NCBI GenBank assembly: GCA_903813345.2
Contig: CAIIXF020000009.1
Location: forward strand, 23,709,759 to 23,773,758
Length of the DNA stretch: 64,000 nt
Source: Owenia fusiformis
Taxonomy: Eukaryota; Annelida; Polychaeta; Sabellida; Oweniidae
Direction: 5' to 3'
Shown here: positions 35,559 to 48,299 of the stretch, piece after piece
How the letters are laid out: every line of letters begins with the position of its first letter
Position numbering within the stretch: position 1 is the stretch's first letter
The notes under the pieces: model-generated
The model's database searches: none
Seen by the model: only the letters and a program-made list of their open reading frames with translations
Told to the model about the DNA's origin: nothing
Made by a program: the position numbers and the translations under genes

Positions 35559-36141
35559 GCCAATGTTCGGCAGTTGTACAAACCCCTATCAGCATCATTT
35601 TGAGATGCGCAAGTGTTTCTGAAATGCGAGTTGCAAGAACAGAGAACTGCTACCATCATTACGAATTTATCTGAATTGGTGACCTCTCTAAGATGCACAC
35701 TGTCCCCGTATGAAATGTTTGAGATTATCAAATGAAAAAGACAGTGTTTTAGACCATCGGCGAATTATTGGGAGAATTTCATGAAAACTAAGCAAATGAA
35801 CCGTCGTTTGGCCTAATTCTTAGCAATAAAACGAACGTCTCCAGTCTATTTCCTTTGCTGAATTGGCTGAAGTGCACAAGCATGCGCTTGCATGCGAATT
35901 TTCGTATTTAGACACTTTTTCGAAACAAAATGCATTTCCAGGCCATGCATCAAATGCATGGTACTATCAGGCGTTTGGACAATAATGACAGTCTCATGCA
36001 TGGTCGTGCATTGCTAGCTGATCGGCAGGATGTGCTTCTTGCTGAGCTTATGGCACTAAACAGGGCGTTGCAGGCGCAGTCGTCGCCTTCGGAAGCTTAA
36101 GAGTGGAGAGGAAGAGCTGGGAGTGATTTTGTTTGTTAGAT

Positions 36142-36306
36142 CAGGGGAGAGCGCGAACGCAGTCCCCCACTATCATAAATTACGCATCCGAGTAACCCAC
36201 ATTTGGGGTTATCGCAGCGGTCAGCCCATCCGATGTGCAATGGACAGGCCTCGCACTGGAGAAAACCTCCATCTTGACCAAGGTGTTCTCTATGCCAGGT
36301 AAGTAT
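36142..36306 (-). ncRNA. U1 snRNA, copy 4 (165 nt)
   Basis: One extra A (+ strand) in the stem-loop I region; otherwise as the reference. Confidence 0.9.
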
Positions 36307-36891
36307 GCCAATGTTCGGCAGTTGTACAAACCCCTATCAGCATCATTTTGAGATGCGCAAGTGTTTCTGAAATGCGAGTTGCAAGAACAGAGAACTGCTA
36401 CCATCATTACGAATTTATCTGAATTGGTGACCTCTCTAAGATGCACACTGTCCCCGTATGAAATGTTTTGAGATTATCAAATGAAAAGACAGTGTTTTAG
36501 ACCATCGGCGAATTATTGGGAGAATTTCATGAAAACTAAGCAAATGAACCGTCGTTTGGCCTAATTCTTAGCAATAAAACGAACGTCTCCAGTCTATTTC
36601 CTTTGCTGAATTGGCTGAAGTGCACAAGCATGCGCTTGCATGCGAATTTTCGTATTTAGACACTTTTTCGAAACAAAATGCATTTCCAGGCCATGCATCA
36701 AATGCATGGTACTATCAGGCGTTTGGACAATAATGACAGTCTCATGCATGGTCGTGCATTGCTAGCTGATCAGCAGGATGTGCTTCTTGCTGAGCTTATG
36801 GCACTAAACAGGGCGTTGCAGGCGCAGTCGTCGCCTTCGGAAGCTTAAGAGTGGAGATGGAAGAGCTGGGAGTGATTTTTGTTTGTTAGAT

Positions 36892-37055
36892 CAGGGGAGA
36901 GCGCGAACGCAGTCCCCCACTATCATAAATTACGCATCCGAGTAACCCACATTTGGGGTTATCGCAGCGGTCAGCCCATCCGATGTGCAATGGACAGGCC
37001 TCGCACTGGAGAAACCTCCATCTTGACCAAGGTGTTCTCTATGCCAGGTAAGTAT
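36892..37055 (-). ncRNA. U1 snRNA, copy 5
   Basis: 164 nt, identical to the reference; one base is missing from its upstream flank. Confidence 0.95.
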
Positions 37056-37638
37056 GCCAATGTTCGGCAGTTGTACAACCCCTATCAGCATCATTTTGAG
37101 ATGCGCAAGTGTTTCTGAAATGCGAGTTGCAAGAAGAGAGAACTGCTACCATCATTACGAATTTATCTGAATTGGTGACCTCTCTAAGATGCACACTGTC
37201 CCCGTATGAAATGTTTTGAGATTATCAAATGAAAAGACAGTGTTTTAGACCATCGGCGAATTATTGGGAGAATTTCATGAAAACTAAGCAAATGAACCGT
37301 CGTTTGGCCTAATTCTTAGCAATAAAACGAACGTCTCCAGTCTATTTCCTTGCTGAATTGGCTGAAGTGCACAAGCATGCGCTTGCATGCGAATTTTCGT
37401 ATTTAGACACTTTTTCGAAACAAAATGCATTTCCAGGCCATGCATCAAATGCATGGTACTATCAGGCGTTTGGACAATAATGACAGTCTCATGCATGGTC
37501 GTGCATTGCTAGCTGATCGGCAGGATGTGCTTCTTGCTGAGCTTATGGCACTAAACAGGGCGTTGCAGGCGCAGTCGTCGCCTTCGGAAGCTTAAGAGTG
37601 GAGATGGAAGAGCTGGGAGTGATTTTTGTTTGTTAGAT

Positions 37639-37801
37639 CAGGGGAGAGCGCGAACGCAGTCCCCCACTATCATAATTACGCATCCGAGTAACCCACATTT
37701 GGGGTTATCGCAGCGGTCAGCCCATCCGATGTGCAATGGACAGGCCTCGCACTGGAGAAACCTCCATCTTGACCAAGGTGTTCTCTATGCCAGGTAAGTA
37801 T
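37639..37801 (-). ncRNA. U1 snRNA, copy 6 (163 nt)
   Basis: One A (+ strand) fewer, falling within the U run of the Sm region; otherwise as the reference. Confidence 0.9.
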
Positions 37802-38385
37802 GCCAATGTTCGGCAGTTGTACAAACCCCTATCAGCATCATTTTGAGATGCGCAAGTGTTTCTGAAATGCGAGTTGCAAGAACAGAGAACTGCTACCATC
37901 ATTACGAATTTATCTGAATTGGTGACCTCTCTAAGATGCACACTGTCCCCGTATGAAATGTTTTGAGATTATCAATGAAAAAGACAGTGTTTTAGACCAT
38001 CGGCGAATTATTGGAGAATTTCATGAAAACTAAGCAAATGAACCGTCGTTTGGCCTAATTCTTAGCAATAAAACGAACGTCTCCAGTCTATTTCCTTTGC
38101 TGAATTGGCTGAAGTGCACAAGCATGCGCTTGCATGCGAATTTTCGTATTTAGACACTTTTTCGAAACAAAATGCATTTCCAGGCCATGCATCAAATGCA
38201 TGGTACTATCAGGCGTTTGGACAATAATGACAGTCTCATGCATGGTCGTGCATTGCTAGCTGATCGGCAGGATGTGCTTCTTGCTGAGCTTATGGCACTA
38301 AACAGGGCGTTGCAGGCGCAGTCGTCGCCTTCGGAAGCTTAAGAGTGGAGATGGAAGAGCTGGGAGTGATTTTTGTTTGTTAGAT

Positions 38386-38549
38386 CAGGGGAGAGCGCGA
38401 ACGCAGTCCCCCACTATCATAAATTACGCATCCGAGTAACCCACATTTGGGGTTATCGCAGCGGTCAGCCCATCCGATGTGCAATGGACAGGCCTCGCAC
38501 TGGAGAAACCTCCATCTTGACCAAGGTGTTCTCTATGCCAGGTAAGTAT
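38386..38549 (-). ncRNA. U1 snRNA, copy 7
   Basis: 164 nt, identical to the reference. From here on all copies are uniform. Confidence 0.96.
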
Positions 38550-39134
38550 GCCAATGTTCGGCAGTTGTACAAACCCCTATCAGCATCATTTTGAGATGCG
38601 CAAGTGTTTCTGAAATGCGAGTTGCAAGAACAGAGAACTGCTACCATCATTACGAATTTATCTGAATTGGTGACCTCTCTAAGATGCACACTGTCCCCGT
38701 ATGAAATGTTTTGAGATTATCAAATGAAAAAGACAGTGTTTTAGACCATCGGCGAATTATTGGGAGAATTTCATGAAAACTAAGCAAATGAACCGTCGTT
38801 TGGCCTAATTCTTAGCAATAAAACGAACGTCTCCAGTCTATTTCCTTTGCTGAATTGGCTGAAGTGCACAAGCATGCGCTTGCATGCGAATTTTCGTATT
38901 TAGACACTTTTTCGAAACAAAATGCATTTCCAGGCCATGCATCAAATGCATGGTACTATCAGGCGTTTGGACAATAATGACAGTCTCATGCATGGTCGTG
39001 CATTGCTAGCTGATCGGCAGGATGTGCTTCTTGCTGAGCTTATGGCACTAAACAGGGCGTTGCAGGCGCAGTCGTCGCCTTCGGAAGCTTAAGAGTGAGA
39101 TGGAAGAGCTGGGAGTGATTTTTGTTTGTTAGAT

Positions 39135-39298
39135 CAGGGGAGAGCGCGAACGCAGTCCCCCACTATCATAAATTACGCATCCGAGTAACCCACATTTGGG
39201 GTTATCGCAGCGGTCAGCCCATCCGATGTGCAATGGACAGGCCTCGCACTGGAGAAACCTCCATCTTGACCAAGGTGTTCTCTATGCCAGGTAAGTAT
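39135..39298 (-). ncRNA. U1: U1 spliceosomal snRNA, copy 8 (reference copy described in full)
   Basis: RNA core of the U1 snRNP, which pairs with 5' splice sites in the nucleus. The minus strand starts AUACUUACCUG, the exact 5' end that pairs with CAG|GTAAGTAT, and is 164 nt long, the same as human U1. Stem-loop II carries AUUGCACAUC (U1A site core AUUGCAC kept) on a fully paired stem. Stem-loop III is AACCCCAAAUGUGGGUU, where human has UU/AA, a compensatory exchange. Helix H keeps pairing (CAGUG with CGCUG). Stem-loop IV is GGGGGACUGCGUUCGCGCUC. Odd points: loop I is GGUCAAGAUG instead of the U1-70K consensus GAUCANGAAG, and the Sm region is AAUUUAUGA rather than AAUUUGUGG. The identification is by recall of U1 sequences and is very strong; whether these copies are all expressed is unknown. 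Confidence 0.97.
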
Positions 39299-39335
39299 GC
39301 CAATGTTCGGCAGTTGTACAAACCCCTATCAGCAT

Positions 39336-39355
39336 CATTTTGAGATGCGCAAGTG
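39336..39355 (-). promoter_or_regulatory. Candidate PSE of the U1 gene (same position in every monomer)
   Basis: At -57 to -38 from the U1 start the minus strand reads CACTTGCGCATCTCAAAATG. Proximal sequence elements that bind SNAPc sit at this distance, and vertebrate ones also end in an A-rich AAAG/AAAT phrase. PSEs diverge between phyla, so the assignment rests mainly on position. Confidence 0.4.
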
Positions 39356-39884
39356 TTTCTGAAATGCGAGTTGCAAGAACAGAGAACTGCTACCATCATT
39401 ACGAATTTATCTGAATTGGTGACCTCTCTAAGATGCACACTGTCCCCGTATGAAATGTTTTGAGATTATCAAATGAAAAAGACAGTGTTTTAGACCATCG
39501 GCGAATTATTGGGAGAATTTCATGAAAACTAAGCAAATGAACCGTCGTTTGGCCTAATTCTTAGCAATAAAACGAACGTCTCCAGTCTATTTCCTTTGCT
39601 GAATTGGCTGAAGTGCACAAGCATGCGCTTGCATGCGAATTTTCGTATTTAGACACTTTTTCGAAACAAAATGCATTTCCAGGCCATGCATCAAATGCAT
39701 GGTACTATCAGGCGTTTGGACAATAATGACAGTCTCATGCATGGTCGTGCATTGCTAGCTGATCGGCAGGATGTGCTTCTTGCTGAGCTTATGGCACTAA
39801 ACAGGGCGTTGCAGGCGCAGTCGTCGCCTTCGGAAGCTTAAGAGTGGAGATGGAAGAGCTGGGAGTGATTTTTGTTTGTTAGAT

Positions 39885-40048
39885 CAGGGGAGAGCGCGAA
39901 CGCAGTCCCCCACTATCATAAATTACGCATCCGAGTAACCCACATTTGGGGTTATCGCAGCGGTCAGCCCATCCGATGTGCAATGGACAGGCCTCGCACT
40001 GGAGAAACCTCCATCTTGACCAAGGTGTTCTCTATGCCAGGTAAGTAT
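39885..40048 (-). ncRNA. U1: U1 snRNA, copy 9
   Basis: 164 nt, identical to the reference copy. Confidence 0.96.
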
Positions 40049-40634
40049 GCCAATGTTCGGCAGTTGTACAAACCCCTATCAGCATCATTTTGAGATGCGC
40101 AAGTGTTTCTGAAATGCGAGTTGCAAGAACAGAGAACTGCTACCATCATTACGAATTTATCTGAATTGGTGACCTCTCTAAGATGCACACTGTCCCCGTA
40201 TGAAATGTTTTGAGATTATCAAATGAAAAAGACAGTGTTTTAGACCATCGGCGAATTATTGGGAGAATTTCATGAAAACTAAGCAAATGAACCGTCGTTT
40301 GGCCTAATTCTTAGCAATAAAACGAACGTCTCCAGTCTATTTCCTTTGCTGAATTGGCTGAAGTGCACAAGCATGCGCTTGCATGCGAATTTTCGTATTT
40401 AGACACTTTTTCGAAACAAAATGCATTTCCAGGCCATGCATCAAATGCATGGTACTATCAGGCGTTTGGACAATAATGACAGTCTCATGCATGGTCGTGC
40501 ATTGCTAGCTGATCGGCAGGATGTGCTTCTTGCTGAGCTTATGGCACTAAACAGGGCGTTGCAGGCGCAGTCGTCGCCTTCGGAAGCTTAAGAGTGGAGA
40601 TGGAAGAGCTGGGAGTGATTTTTGTTTGTTAGAT

Positions 40635-40798
40635 CAGGGGAGAGCGCGAACGCAGTCCCCCACTATCATAAATTACGCATCCGAGTAACCCACATTTGGG
40701 GTTATCGCAGCGGTCAGCCCATCCGATGTGCAATGGACAGGCCTCGCACTGGAGAAACCTCCATCTTGACCAAGGTGTTCTCTATGCCAGGTAAGTAT
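40635..40798 (-). ncRNA. U1: U1 snRNA, copy 10
   Basis: 164 nt, identical to the reference copy. Confidence 0.96.
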
Positions 40799-41384
40799 GC
40801 CAATGTTCGGCAGTTGTACAAACCCCTATCAGCATCATTTTGAGATGCGCAAGTGTTTCTGAAATGCGAGTTGCAAGAACAGAGAACTGCTACCATCATT
40901 ACGAATTTATCTGAATTGGTGACCTCTCTAAGATGCACACTGTCCCCGTATGAAATGTTTTGAGATTATCAAATGAAAAAGACAGTGTTTTAGACCATCG
41001 GCGAATTATTGGGAGAATTTCATGAAAACTAAGCAAATGAACCGTCGTTTGGCCTAATTCTTAGCAATAAAACGAACGTCTCCAGTCTATTTCCTTTGCT
41101 GAATTGGCTGAAGTGCACAAGCATGCGCTTGCATGCGAATTTTCGTATTTAGACACTTTTTCGAAACAAAATGCATTTCCAGGCCATGCATCAAATGCAT
41201 GGTACTATCAGGCGTTTGGACAATAATGACAGTCTCATGCATGGTCGTGCATTGCTAGCTGATCGGCAGGATGTGCTTCTTGCTGAGCTTATGGCACTAA
41301 ACAGGGCGTTGCAGGCGCAGTCGTCGCCTTCGGAAGCTTAAGAGTGGAGATGGAAGAGCTGGGAGTGATTTTTGTTTGTTAGAT

Positions 41385-41548
41385 CAGGGGAGAGCGCGAA
41401 CGCAGTCCCCCACTATCATAAATTACGCATCCGAGTAACCCACATTTGGGGTTATCGCAGCGGTCAGCCCATCCGATGTGCAATGGACAGGCCTCGCACT
41501 GGAGAAACCTCCATCTTGACCAAGGTGTTCTCTATGCCAGGTAAGTAT
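41385..41548 (-). ncRNA. U1: U1 snRNA, copy 11
   Basis: 164 nt, identical to the reference copy. Confidence 0.96.
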
Positions 41549-42134
41549 GCCAATGTTCGGCAGTTGTACAAACCCCTATCAGCATCATTTTGAGATGCGC
41601 AAGTGTTTCTGAAATGCGAGTTGCAAGAACAGAGAACTGCTACCATCATTACGAATTTATCTGAATTGGTGACCTCTCTAAGATGCACACTGTCCCCGTA
41701 TGAAATGTTTTGAGATTATCAAATGAAAAAGACAGTGTTTTAGACCATCGGCGAATTATTGGGAGAATTTCATGAAAACTAAGCAAATGAACCGTCGTTT
41801 GGCCTAATTCTTAGCAATAAAACGAACGTCTCCAGTCTATTTCCTTTGCTGAATTGGCTGAAGTGCACAAGCATGCGCTTGCATGCGAATTTTCGTATTT
41901 AGACACTTTTTCGAAACAAAATGCATTTCCAGGCCATGCATCAAATGCATGGTACTATCAGGCGTTTGGACAATAATGACAGTCTCATGCATGGTCGTGC
42001 ATTGCTAGCTGATCGGCAGGATGTGCTTCTTGCTGAGCTTATGGCACTAAACAGGGCGTTGCAGGCGCAGTCGTCGCCTTCGGAAGCTTAAGAGTGGAGA
42101 TGGAAGAGCTGGGAGTGATTTTTGTTTGTTAGAT

Positions 42135-42298
42135 CAGGGGAGAGCGCGAACGCAGTCCCCCACTATCATAAATTACGCATCCGAGTAACCCACATTTGGG
42201 GTTATCGCAGCGGTCAGCCCATCCGATGTGCAATGGACAGGCCTCGCACTGGAGAAACCTCCATCTTGACCAAGGTGTTCTCTATGCCAGGTAAGTAT
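42135..42298 (-). ncRNA. U1: U1 snRNA, copy 12
   Basis: 164 nt, identical to the reference copy. Confidence 0.96.
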
Positions 42299-42884
42299 GC
42301 CAATGTTCGGCAGTTGTACAAACCCCTATCAGCATCATTTTGAGATGCGCAAGTGTTTCTGAAATGCGAGTTGCAAGAACAGAGAACTGCTACCATCATT
42401 ACGAATTTATCTGAATTGGTGACCTCTCTAAGATGCACACTGTCCCCGTATGAAATGTTTTGAGATTATCAAATGAAAAAGACAGTGTTTTAGACCATCG
42501 GCGAATTATTGGGAGAATTTCATGAAAACTAAGCAAATGAACCGTCGTTTGGCCTAATTCTTAGCAATAAAACGAACGTCTCCAGTCTATTTCCTTTGCT
42601 GAATTGGCTGAAGTGCACAAGCATGCGCTTGCATGCGAATTTTCGTATTTAGACACTTTTTCGAAACAAAATGCATTTCCAGGCCATGCATCAAATGCAT
42701 GGTACTATCAGGCGTTTGGACAATAATGACAGTCTCATGCATGGTCGTGCATTGCTAGCTGATCGGCAGGATGTGCTTCTTGCTGAGCTTATGGCACTAA
42801 ACAGGGCGTTGCAGGCGCAGTCGTCGCCTTCGGAAGCTTAAGAGTGGAGATGGAAGAGCTGGGAGTGATTTTTGTTTGTTAGAT

Positions 42885-43048
42885 CAGGGGAGAGCGCGAA
42901 CGCAGTCCCCCACTATCATAAATTACGCATCCGAGTAACCCACATTTGGGGTTATCGCAGCGGTCAGCCCATCCGATGTGCAATGGACAGGCCTCGCACT
43001 GGAGAAACCTCCATCTTGACCAAGGTGTTCTCTATGCCAGGTAAGTAT
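42885..43048 (-). ncRNA. U1: U1 snRNA, copy 13
   Basis: 164 nt, identical to the reference copy. Confidence 0.96.
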
Positions 43049-43634
43049 GCCAATGTTCGGCAGTTGTACAAACCCCTATCAGCATCATTTTGAGATGCGC
43101 AAGTGTTTCTGAAATGCGAGTTGCAAGAACAGAGAACTGCTACCATCATTACGAATTTATCTGAATTGGTGACCTCTCTAAGATGCACACTGTCCCCGTA
43201 TGAAATGTTTTGAGATTATCAAATGAAAAAGACAGTGTTTTAGACCATCGGCGAATTATTGGGAGAATTTCATGAAAACTAAGCAAATGAACCGTCGTTT
43301 GGCCTAATTCTTAGCAATAAAACGAACGTCTCCAGTCTATTTCCTTTGCTGAATTGGCTGAAGTGCACAAGCATGCGCTTGCATGCGAATTTTCGTATTT
43401 AGACACTTTTTCGAAACAAAATGCATTTCCAGGCCATGCATCAAATGCATGGTACTATCAGGCGTTTGGACAATAATGACAGTCTCATGCATGGTCGTGC
43501 ATTGCTAGCTGATCGGCAGGATGTGCTTCTTGCTGAGCTTATGGCACTAAACAGGGCGTTGCAGGCGCAGTCGTCGCCTTCGGAAGCTTAAGAGTGGAGA
43601 TGGAAGAGCTGGGAGTGATTTTTGTTTGTTAGAT

Positions 43635-43798
43635 CAGGGGAGAGCGCGAACGCAGTCCCCCACTATCATAAATTACGCATCCGAGTAACCCACATTTGGG
43701 GTTATCGCAGCGGTCAGCCCATCCGATGTGCAATGGACAGGCCTCGCACTGGAGAAACCTCCATCTTGACCAAGGTGTTCTCTATGCCAGGTAAGTAT
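43635..43798 (-). ncRNA. U1: U1 snRNA, copy 14
   Basis: 164 nt, identical to the reference copy. Confidence 0.96.
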
Positions 43799-44384
43799 GC
43801 CAATGTTCGGCAGTTGTACAAACCCCTATCAGCATCATTTTGAGATGCGCAAGTGTTTCTGAAATGCGAGTTGCAAGAACAGAGAACTGCTACCATCATT
43901 ACGAATTTATCTGAATTGGTGACCTCTCTAAGATGCACACTGTCCCCGTATGAAATGTTTTGAGATTATCAAATGAAAAAGACAGTGTTTTAGACCATCG
44001 GCGAATTATTGGGAGAATTTCATGAAAACTAAGCAAATGAACCGTCGTTTGGCCTAATTCTTAGCAATAAAACGAACGTCTCCAGTCTATTTCCTTTGCT
44101 GAATTGGCTGAAGTGCACAAGCATGCGCTTGCATGCGAATTTTCGTATTTAGACACTTTTTCGAAACAAAATGCATTTCCAGGCCATGCATCAAATGCAT
44201 GGTACTATCAGGCGTTTGGACAATAATGACAGTCTCATGCATGGTCGTGCATTGCTAGCTGATCGGCAGGATGTGCTTCTTGCTGAGCTTATGGCACTAA
44301 ACAGGGCGTTGCAGGCGCAGTCGTCGCCTTCGGAAGCTTAAGAGTGGAGATGGAAGAGCTGGGAGTGATTTTTGTTTGTTAGAT

Positions 44385-44548
44385 CAGGGGAGAGCGCGAA
44401 CGCAGTCCCCCACTATCATAAATTACGCATCCGAGTAACCCACATTTGGGGTTATCGCAGCGGTCAGCCCATCCGATGTGCAATGGACAGGCCTCGCACT
44501 GGAGAAACCTCCATCTTGACCAAGGTGTTCTCTATGCCAGGTAAGTAT
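44385..44548 (-). ncRNA. U1: U1 snRNA, copy 15
   Basis: 164 nt, identical to the reference; the spacer above it has one extra T near 44905, so the next copy is 751 bp away. Confidence 0.96.
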
Positions 44549-45135
44549 GCCAATGTTCGGCAGTTGTACAAACCCCTATCAGCATCATTTTGAGATGCGC
44601 AAGTGTTTCTGAAATGCGAGTTGCAAGAACAGAGAACTGCTACCATCATTACGAATTTATCTGAATTGGTGACCTCTCTAAGATGCACACTGTCCCCGTA
44701 TGAAATGTTTTGAGATTATCAAATGAAAAAGACAGTGTTTTAGACCATCGGCGAATTATTGGGAGAATTTCATGAAAACTAAGCAAATGAACCGTCGTTT
44801 GGCCTAATTCTTAGCAATAAAACGAACGTCTCCAGTCTATTTCCTTTGCTGAATTGGCTGAAGTGCACAAGCATGCGCTTGCATGCGAATTTTCGTATTT
44901 AGACACTTTTTTCGAAACAAAATGCATTTCCAGGCCATGCATCAAATGCATGGTACTATCAGGCGTTTGGACAATAATGACAGTCTCATGCATGGTCGTG
45001 CATTGCTAGCTGATCGGCAGGATGTGCTTCTTGCTGAGCTTATGGCACTAAACAGGGCGTTGCAGGCGCAGTCGTCGCCTTCGGAAGCTTAAGAGTGGAG
45101 ATGGAAGAGCTGGGAGTGATTTTTGTTTGTTAGAT

Positions 45136-45299
45136 CAGGGGAGAGCGCGAACGCAGTCCCCCACTATCATAAATTACGCATCCGAGTAACCCACATTTGG
45201 GGTTATCGCAGCGGTCAGCCCATCCGATGTGCAATGGACAGGCCTCGCACTGGAGAAACCTCCATCTTGACCAAGGTGTTCTCTATGCCAGGTAAGTAT
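45136..45299 (-). ncRNA. U1: U1 snRNA, copy 16
   Basis: 164 nt, identical to the reference copy. Confidence 0.96.
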
Positions 45300-45885
45300 G
45301 CCAATGTTCGGCAGTTGTACAAACCCCTATCAGCATCATTTTGAGATGCGCAAGTGTTTCTGAAATGCGAGTTGCAAGAACAGAGAACTGCTACCATCAT
45401 TACGAATTTATCTGAATTGGTGACCTCTCTAAGATGCACACTGTCCCCGTATGAAATGTTTTGAGATTATCAAATGAAAAAGACAGTGTTTTAGACCATC
45501 GGCGAATTATTGGGAGAATTTCATGAAAACTAAGCAAATGAACCGTCGTTTGGCCTAATTCTTAGCAATAAAACGAACGTCTCCAGTCTATTTCCTTTGC
45601 TGAATTGGCTGAAGTGCACAAGCATGCGCTTGCATGCGAATTTTCGTATTTAGACACTTTTTCGAAACAAAATGCATTTCCAGGCCATGCATCAAATGCA
45701 TGGTACTATCAGGCGTTTGGACAATAATGACAGTCTCATGCATGGTCGTGCATTGCTAGCTGATCGGCAGGATGTGCTTCTTGCTGAGCTTATGGCACTA
45801 AACAGGGCGTTGCAGGCGCAGTCGTCGCCTTCGGAAGCTTAAGAGTGGAGATGGAAGAGCTGGGAGTGATTTTTGTTTGTTAGAT

Positions 45886-46049
45886 CAGGGGAGAGCGCGA
45901 ACGCAGTCCCCCACTATCATAAATTACGCATCCGAGTAACCCACATTTGGGGTTATCGCAGCGGTCAGCCCATCCGATGTGCAATGGACAGGCCTCGCAC
46001 TGGAGAAACCTCCATCTTGACCAAGGTGTTCTCTATGCCAGGTAAGTAT
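45886..46049 (-). ncRNA. U1: U1 snRNA, copy 17
   Basis: 164 nt, identical to the reference copy. Confidence 0.96.
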
Positions 46050-46635
46050 GCCAATGTTCGGCAGTTGTACAAACCCCTATCAGCATCATTTTGAGATGCG
46101 CAAGTGTTTCTGAAATGCGAGTTGCAAGAACAGAGAACTGCTACCATCATTACGAATTTATCTGAATTGGTGACCTCTCTAAGATGCACACTGTCCCCGT
46201 ATGAAATGTTTTGAGATTATCAAATGAAAAAGACAGTGTTTTAGACCATCGGCGAATTATTGGGAGAATTTCATGAAAACTAAGCAAATGAACCGTCGTT
46301 TGGCCTAATTCTTAGCAATAAAACGAACGTCTCCAGTCTATTTCCTTTGCTGAATTGGCTGAAGTGCACAAGCATGCGCTTGCATGCGAATTTTCGTATT
46401 TAGACACTTTTTCGAAACAAAATGCATTTCCAGGCCATGCATCAAATGCATGGTACTATCAGGCGTTTGGACAATAATGACAGTCTCATGCATGGTCGTG
46501 CATTGCTAGCTGATCGGCAGGATGTGCTTCTTGCTGAGCTTATGGCACTAAACAGGGCGTTGCAGGCGCAGTCGTCGCCTTCGGAAGCTTAAGAGTGGAG
46601 ATGGAAGAGCTGGGAGTGATTTTTGTTTGTTAGAT

Positions 46636-46799
46636 CAGGGGAGAGCGCGAACGCAGTCCCCCACTATCATAAATTACGCATCCGAGTAACCCACATTTGG
46701 GGTTATCGCAGCGGTCAGCCCATCCGATGTGCAATGGACAGGCCTCGCACTGGAGAAACCTCCATCTTGACCAAGGTGTTCTCTATGCCAGGTAAGTAT
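46636..46799 (-). ncRNA. U1: U1 snRNA, copy 18
   Basis: 164 nt, identical to the reference copy. Confidence 0.96.
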
Positions 46800-47385
46800 G
46801 CCAATGTTCGGCAGTTGTACAAACCCCTATCAGCATCATTTTGAGATGCGCAAGTGTTTCTGAAATGCGAGTTGCAAGAACAGAGAACTGCTACCATCAT
46901 TACGAATTTATCTGAATTGGTGACCTCTCTAAGATGCACACTGTCCCCGTATGAAATGTTTTGAGATTATCAAATGAAAAAGACAGTGTTTTAGACCATC
47001 GGCGAATTATTGGGAGAATTTCATGAAAACTAAGCAAATGAACCGTCGTTTGGCCTAATTCTTAGCAATAAAACGAACGTCTCCAGTCTATTTCCTTTGC
47101 TGAATTGGCTGAAGTGCACAAGCATGCGCTTGCATGCGAATTTTCGTATTTAGACACTTTTTCGAAACAAAATGCATTTCCAGGCCATGCATCAAATGCA
47201 TGGTACTATCAGGCGTTTGGACAATAATGACAGTCTCATGCATGGTCGTGCATTGCTAGCTGATCGGCAGGATGTGCTTCTTGCTGAGCTTATGGCACTA
47301 AACAGGGCGTTGCAGGCGCAGTCGTCGCCTTCGGAAGCTTAAGAGTGGAGATGGAAGAGCTGGGAGTGATTTTTGTTTGTTAGAT

Positions 47386-47549
47386 CAGGGGAGAGCGCGA
47401 ACGCAGTCCCCCACTATCATAAATTACGCATCCGAGTAACCCACATTTGGGGTTATCGCAGCGGTCAGCCCATCCGATGTGCAATGGACAGGCCTCGCAC
47501 TGGAGAAACCTCCATCTTGACCAAGGTGTTCTCTATGCCAGGTAAGTAT
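47386..47549 (-). ncRNA. U1: U1 snRNA, copy 19
   Basis: 164 nt, identical to the reference copy. Confidence 0.96.
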
Positions 47550-48135
47550 GCCAATGTTCGGCAGTTGTACAAACCCCTATCAGCATCATTTTGAGATGCG
47601 CAAGTGTTTCTGAAATGCGAGTTGCAAGAACAGAGAACTGCTACCATCATTACGAATTTATCTGAATTGGTGACCTCTCTAAGATGCACACTGTCCCCGT
47701 ATGAAATGTTTTGAGATTATCAAATGAAAAAGACAGTGTTTTAGACCATCGGCGAATTATTGGGAGAATTTCATGAAAACTAAGCAAATGAACCGTCGTT
47801 TGGCCTAATTCTTAGCAATAAAACGAACGTCTCCAGTCTATTTCCTTTGCTGAATTGGCTGAAGTGCACAAGCATGCGCTTGCATGCGAATTTTCGTATT
47901 TAGACACTTTTTCGAAACAAAATGCATTTCCAGGCCATGCATCAAATGCATGGTACTATCAGGCGTTTGGACAATAATGACAGTCTCATGCATGGTCGTG
48001 CATTGCTAGCTGATCGGCAGGATGTGCTTCTTGCTGAGCTTATGGCACTAAACAGGGCGTTGCAGGCGCAGTCGTCGCCTTCGGAAGCTTAAGAGTGGAG
48101 ATGGAAGAGCTGGGAGTGATTTTTGTTTGTTAGAT

Positions 48136-48299
48136 CAGGGGAGAGCGCGAACGCAGTCCCCCACTATCATAAATTACGCATCCGAGTAACCCACATTTGG
48201 GGTTATCGCAGCGGTCAGCCCATCCGATGTGCAATGGACAGGCCTCGCACTGGAGAAACCTCCATCTTGACCAAGGTGTTCTCTATGCCAGGTAAGTAT
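48136..48299 (-). ncRNA. U1: U1 snRNA, copy 20
   Basis: 164 nt, identical to the reference copy. Confidence 0.96.

Noticed and set aside
39122-39343. 73-codon + strand frame recurring every 750 bp with a perfect CAG|GTAAGT donor
   Set aside because: It is the antisense of U1: the donor consensus is simply the complement of the U1 5' end. Frames broken by indels in several copies show no coding constraint.
39214-39438. 74-codon minus-strand frame recurring every 750 bp
   Set aside because: It covers the U1 promoter and the 5' half of U1. RNA covariation explains the sequence; there is no protein similarity.
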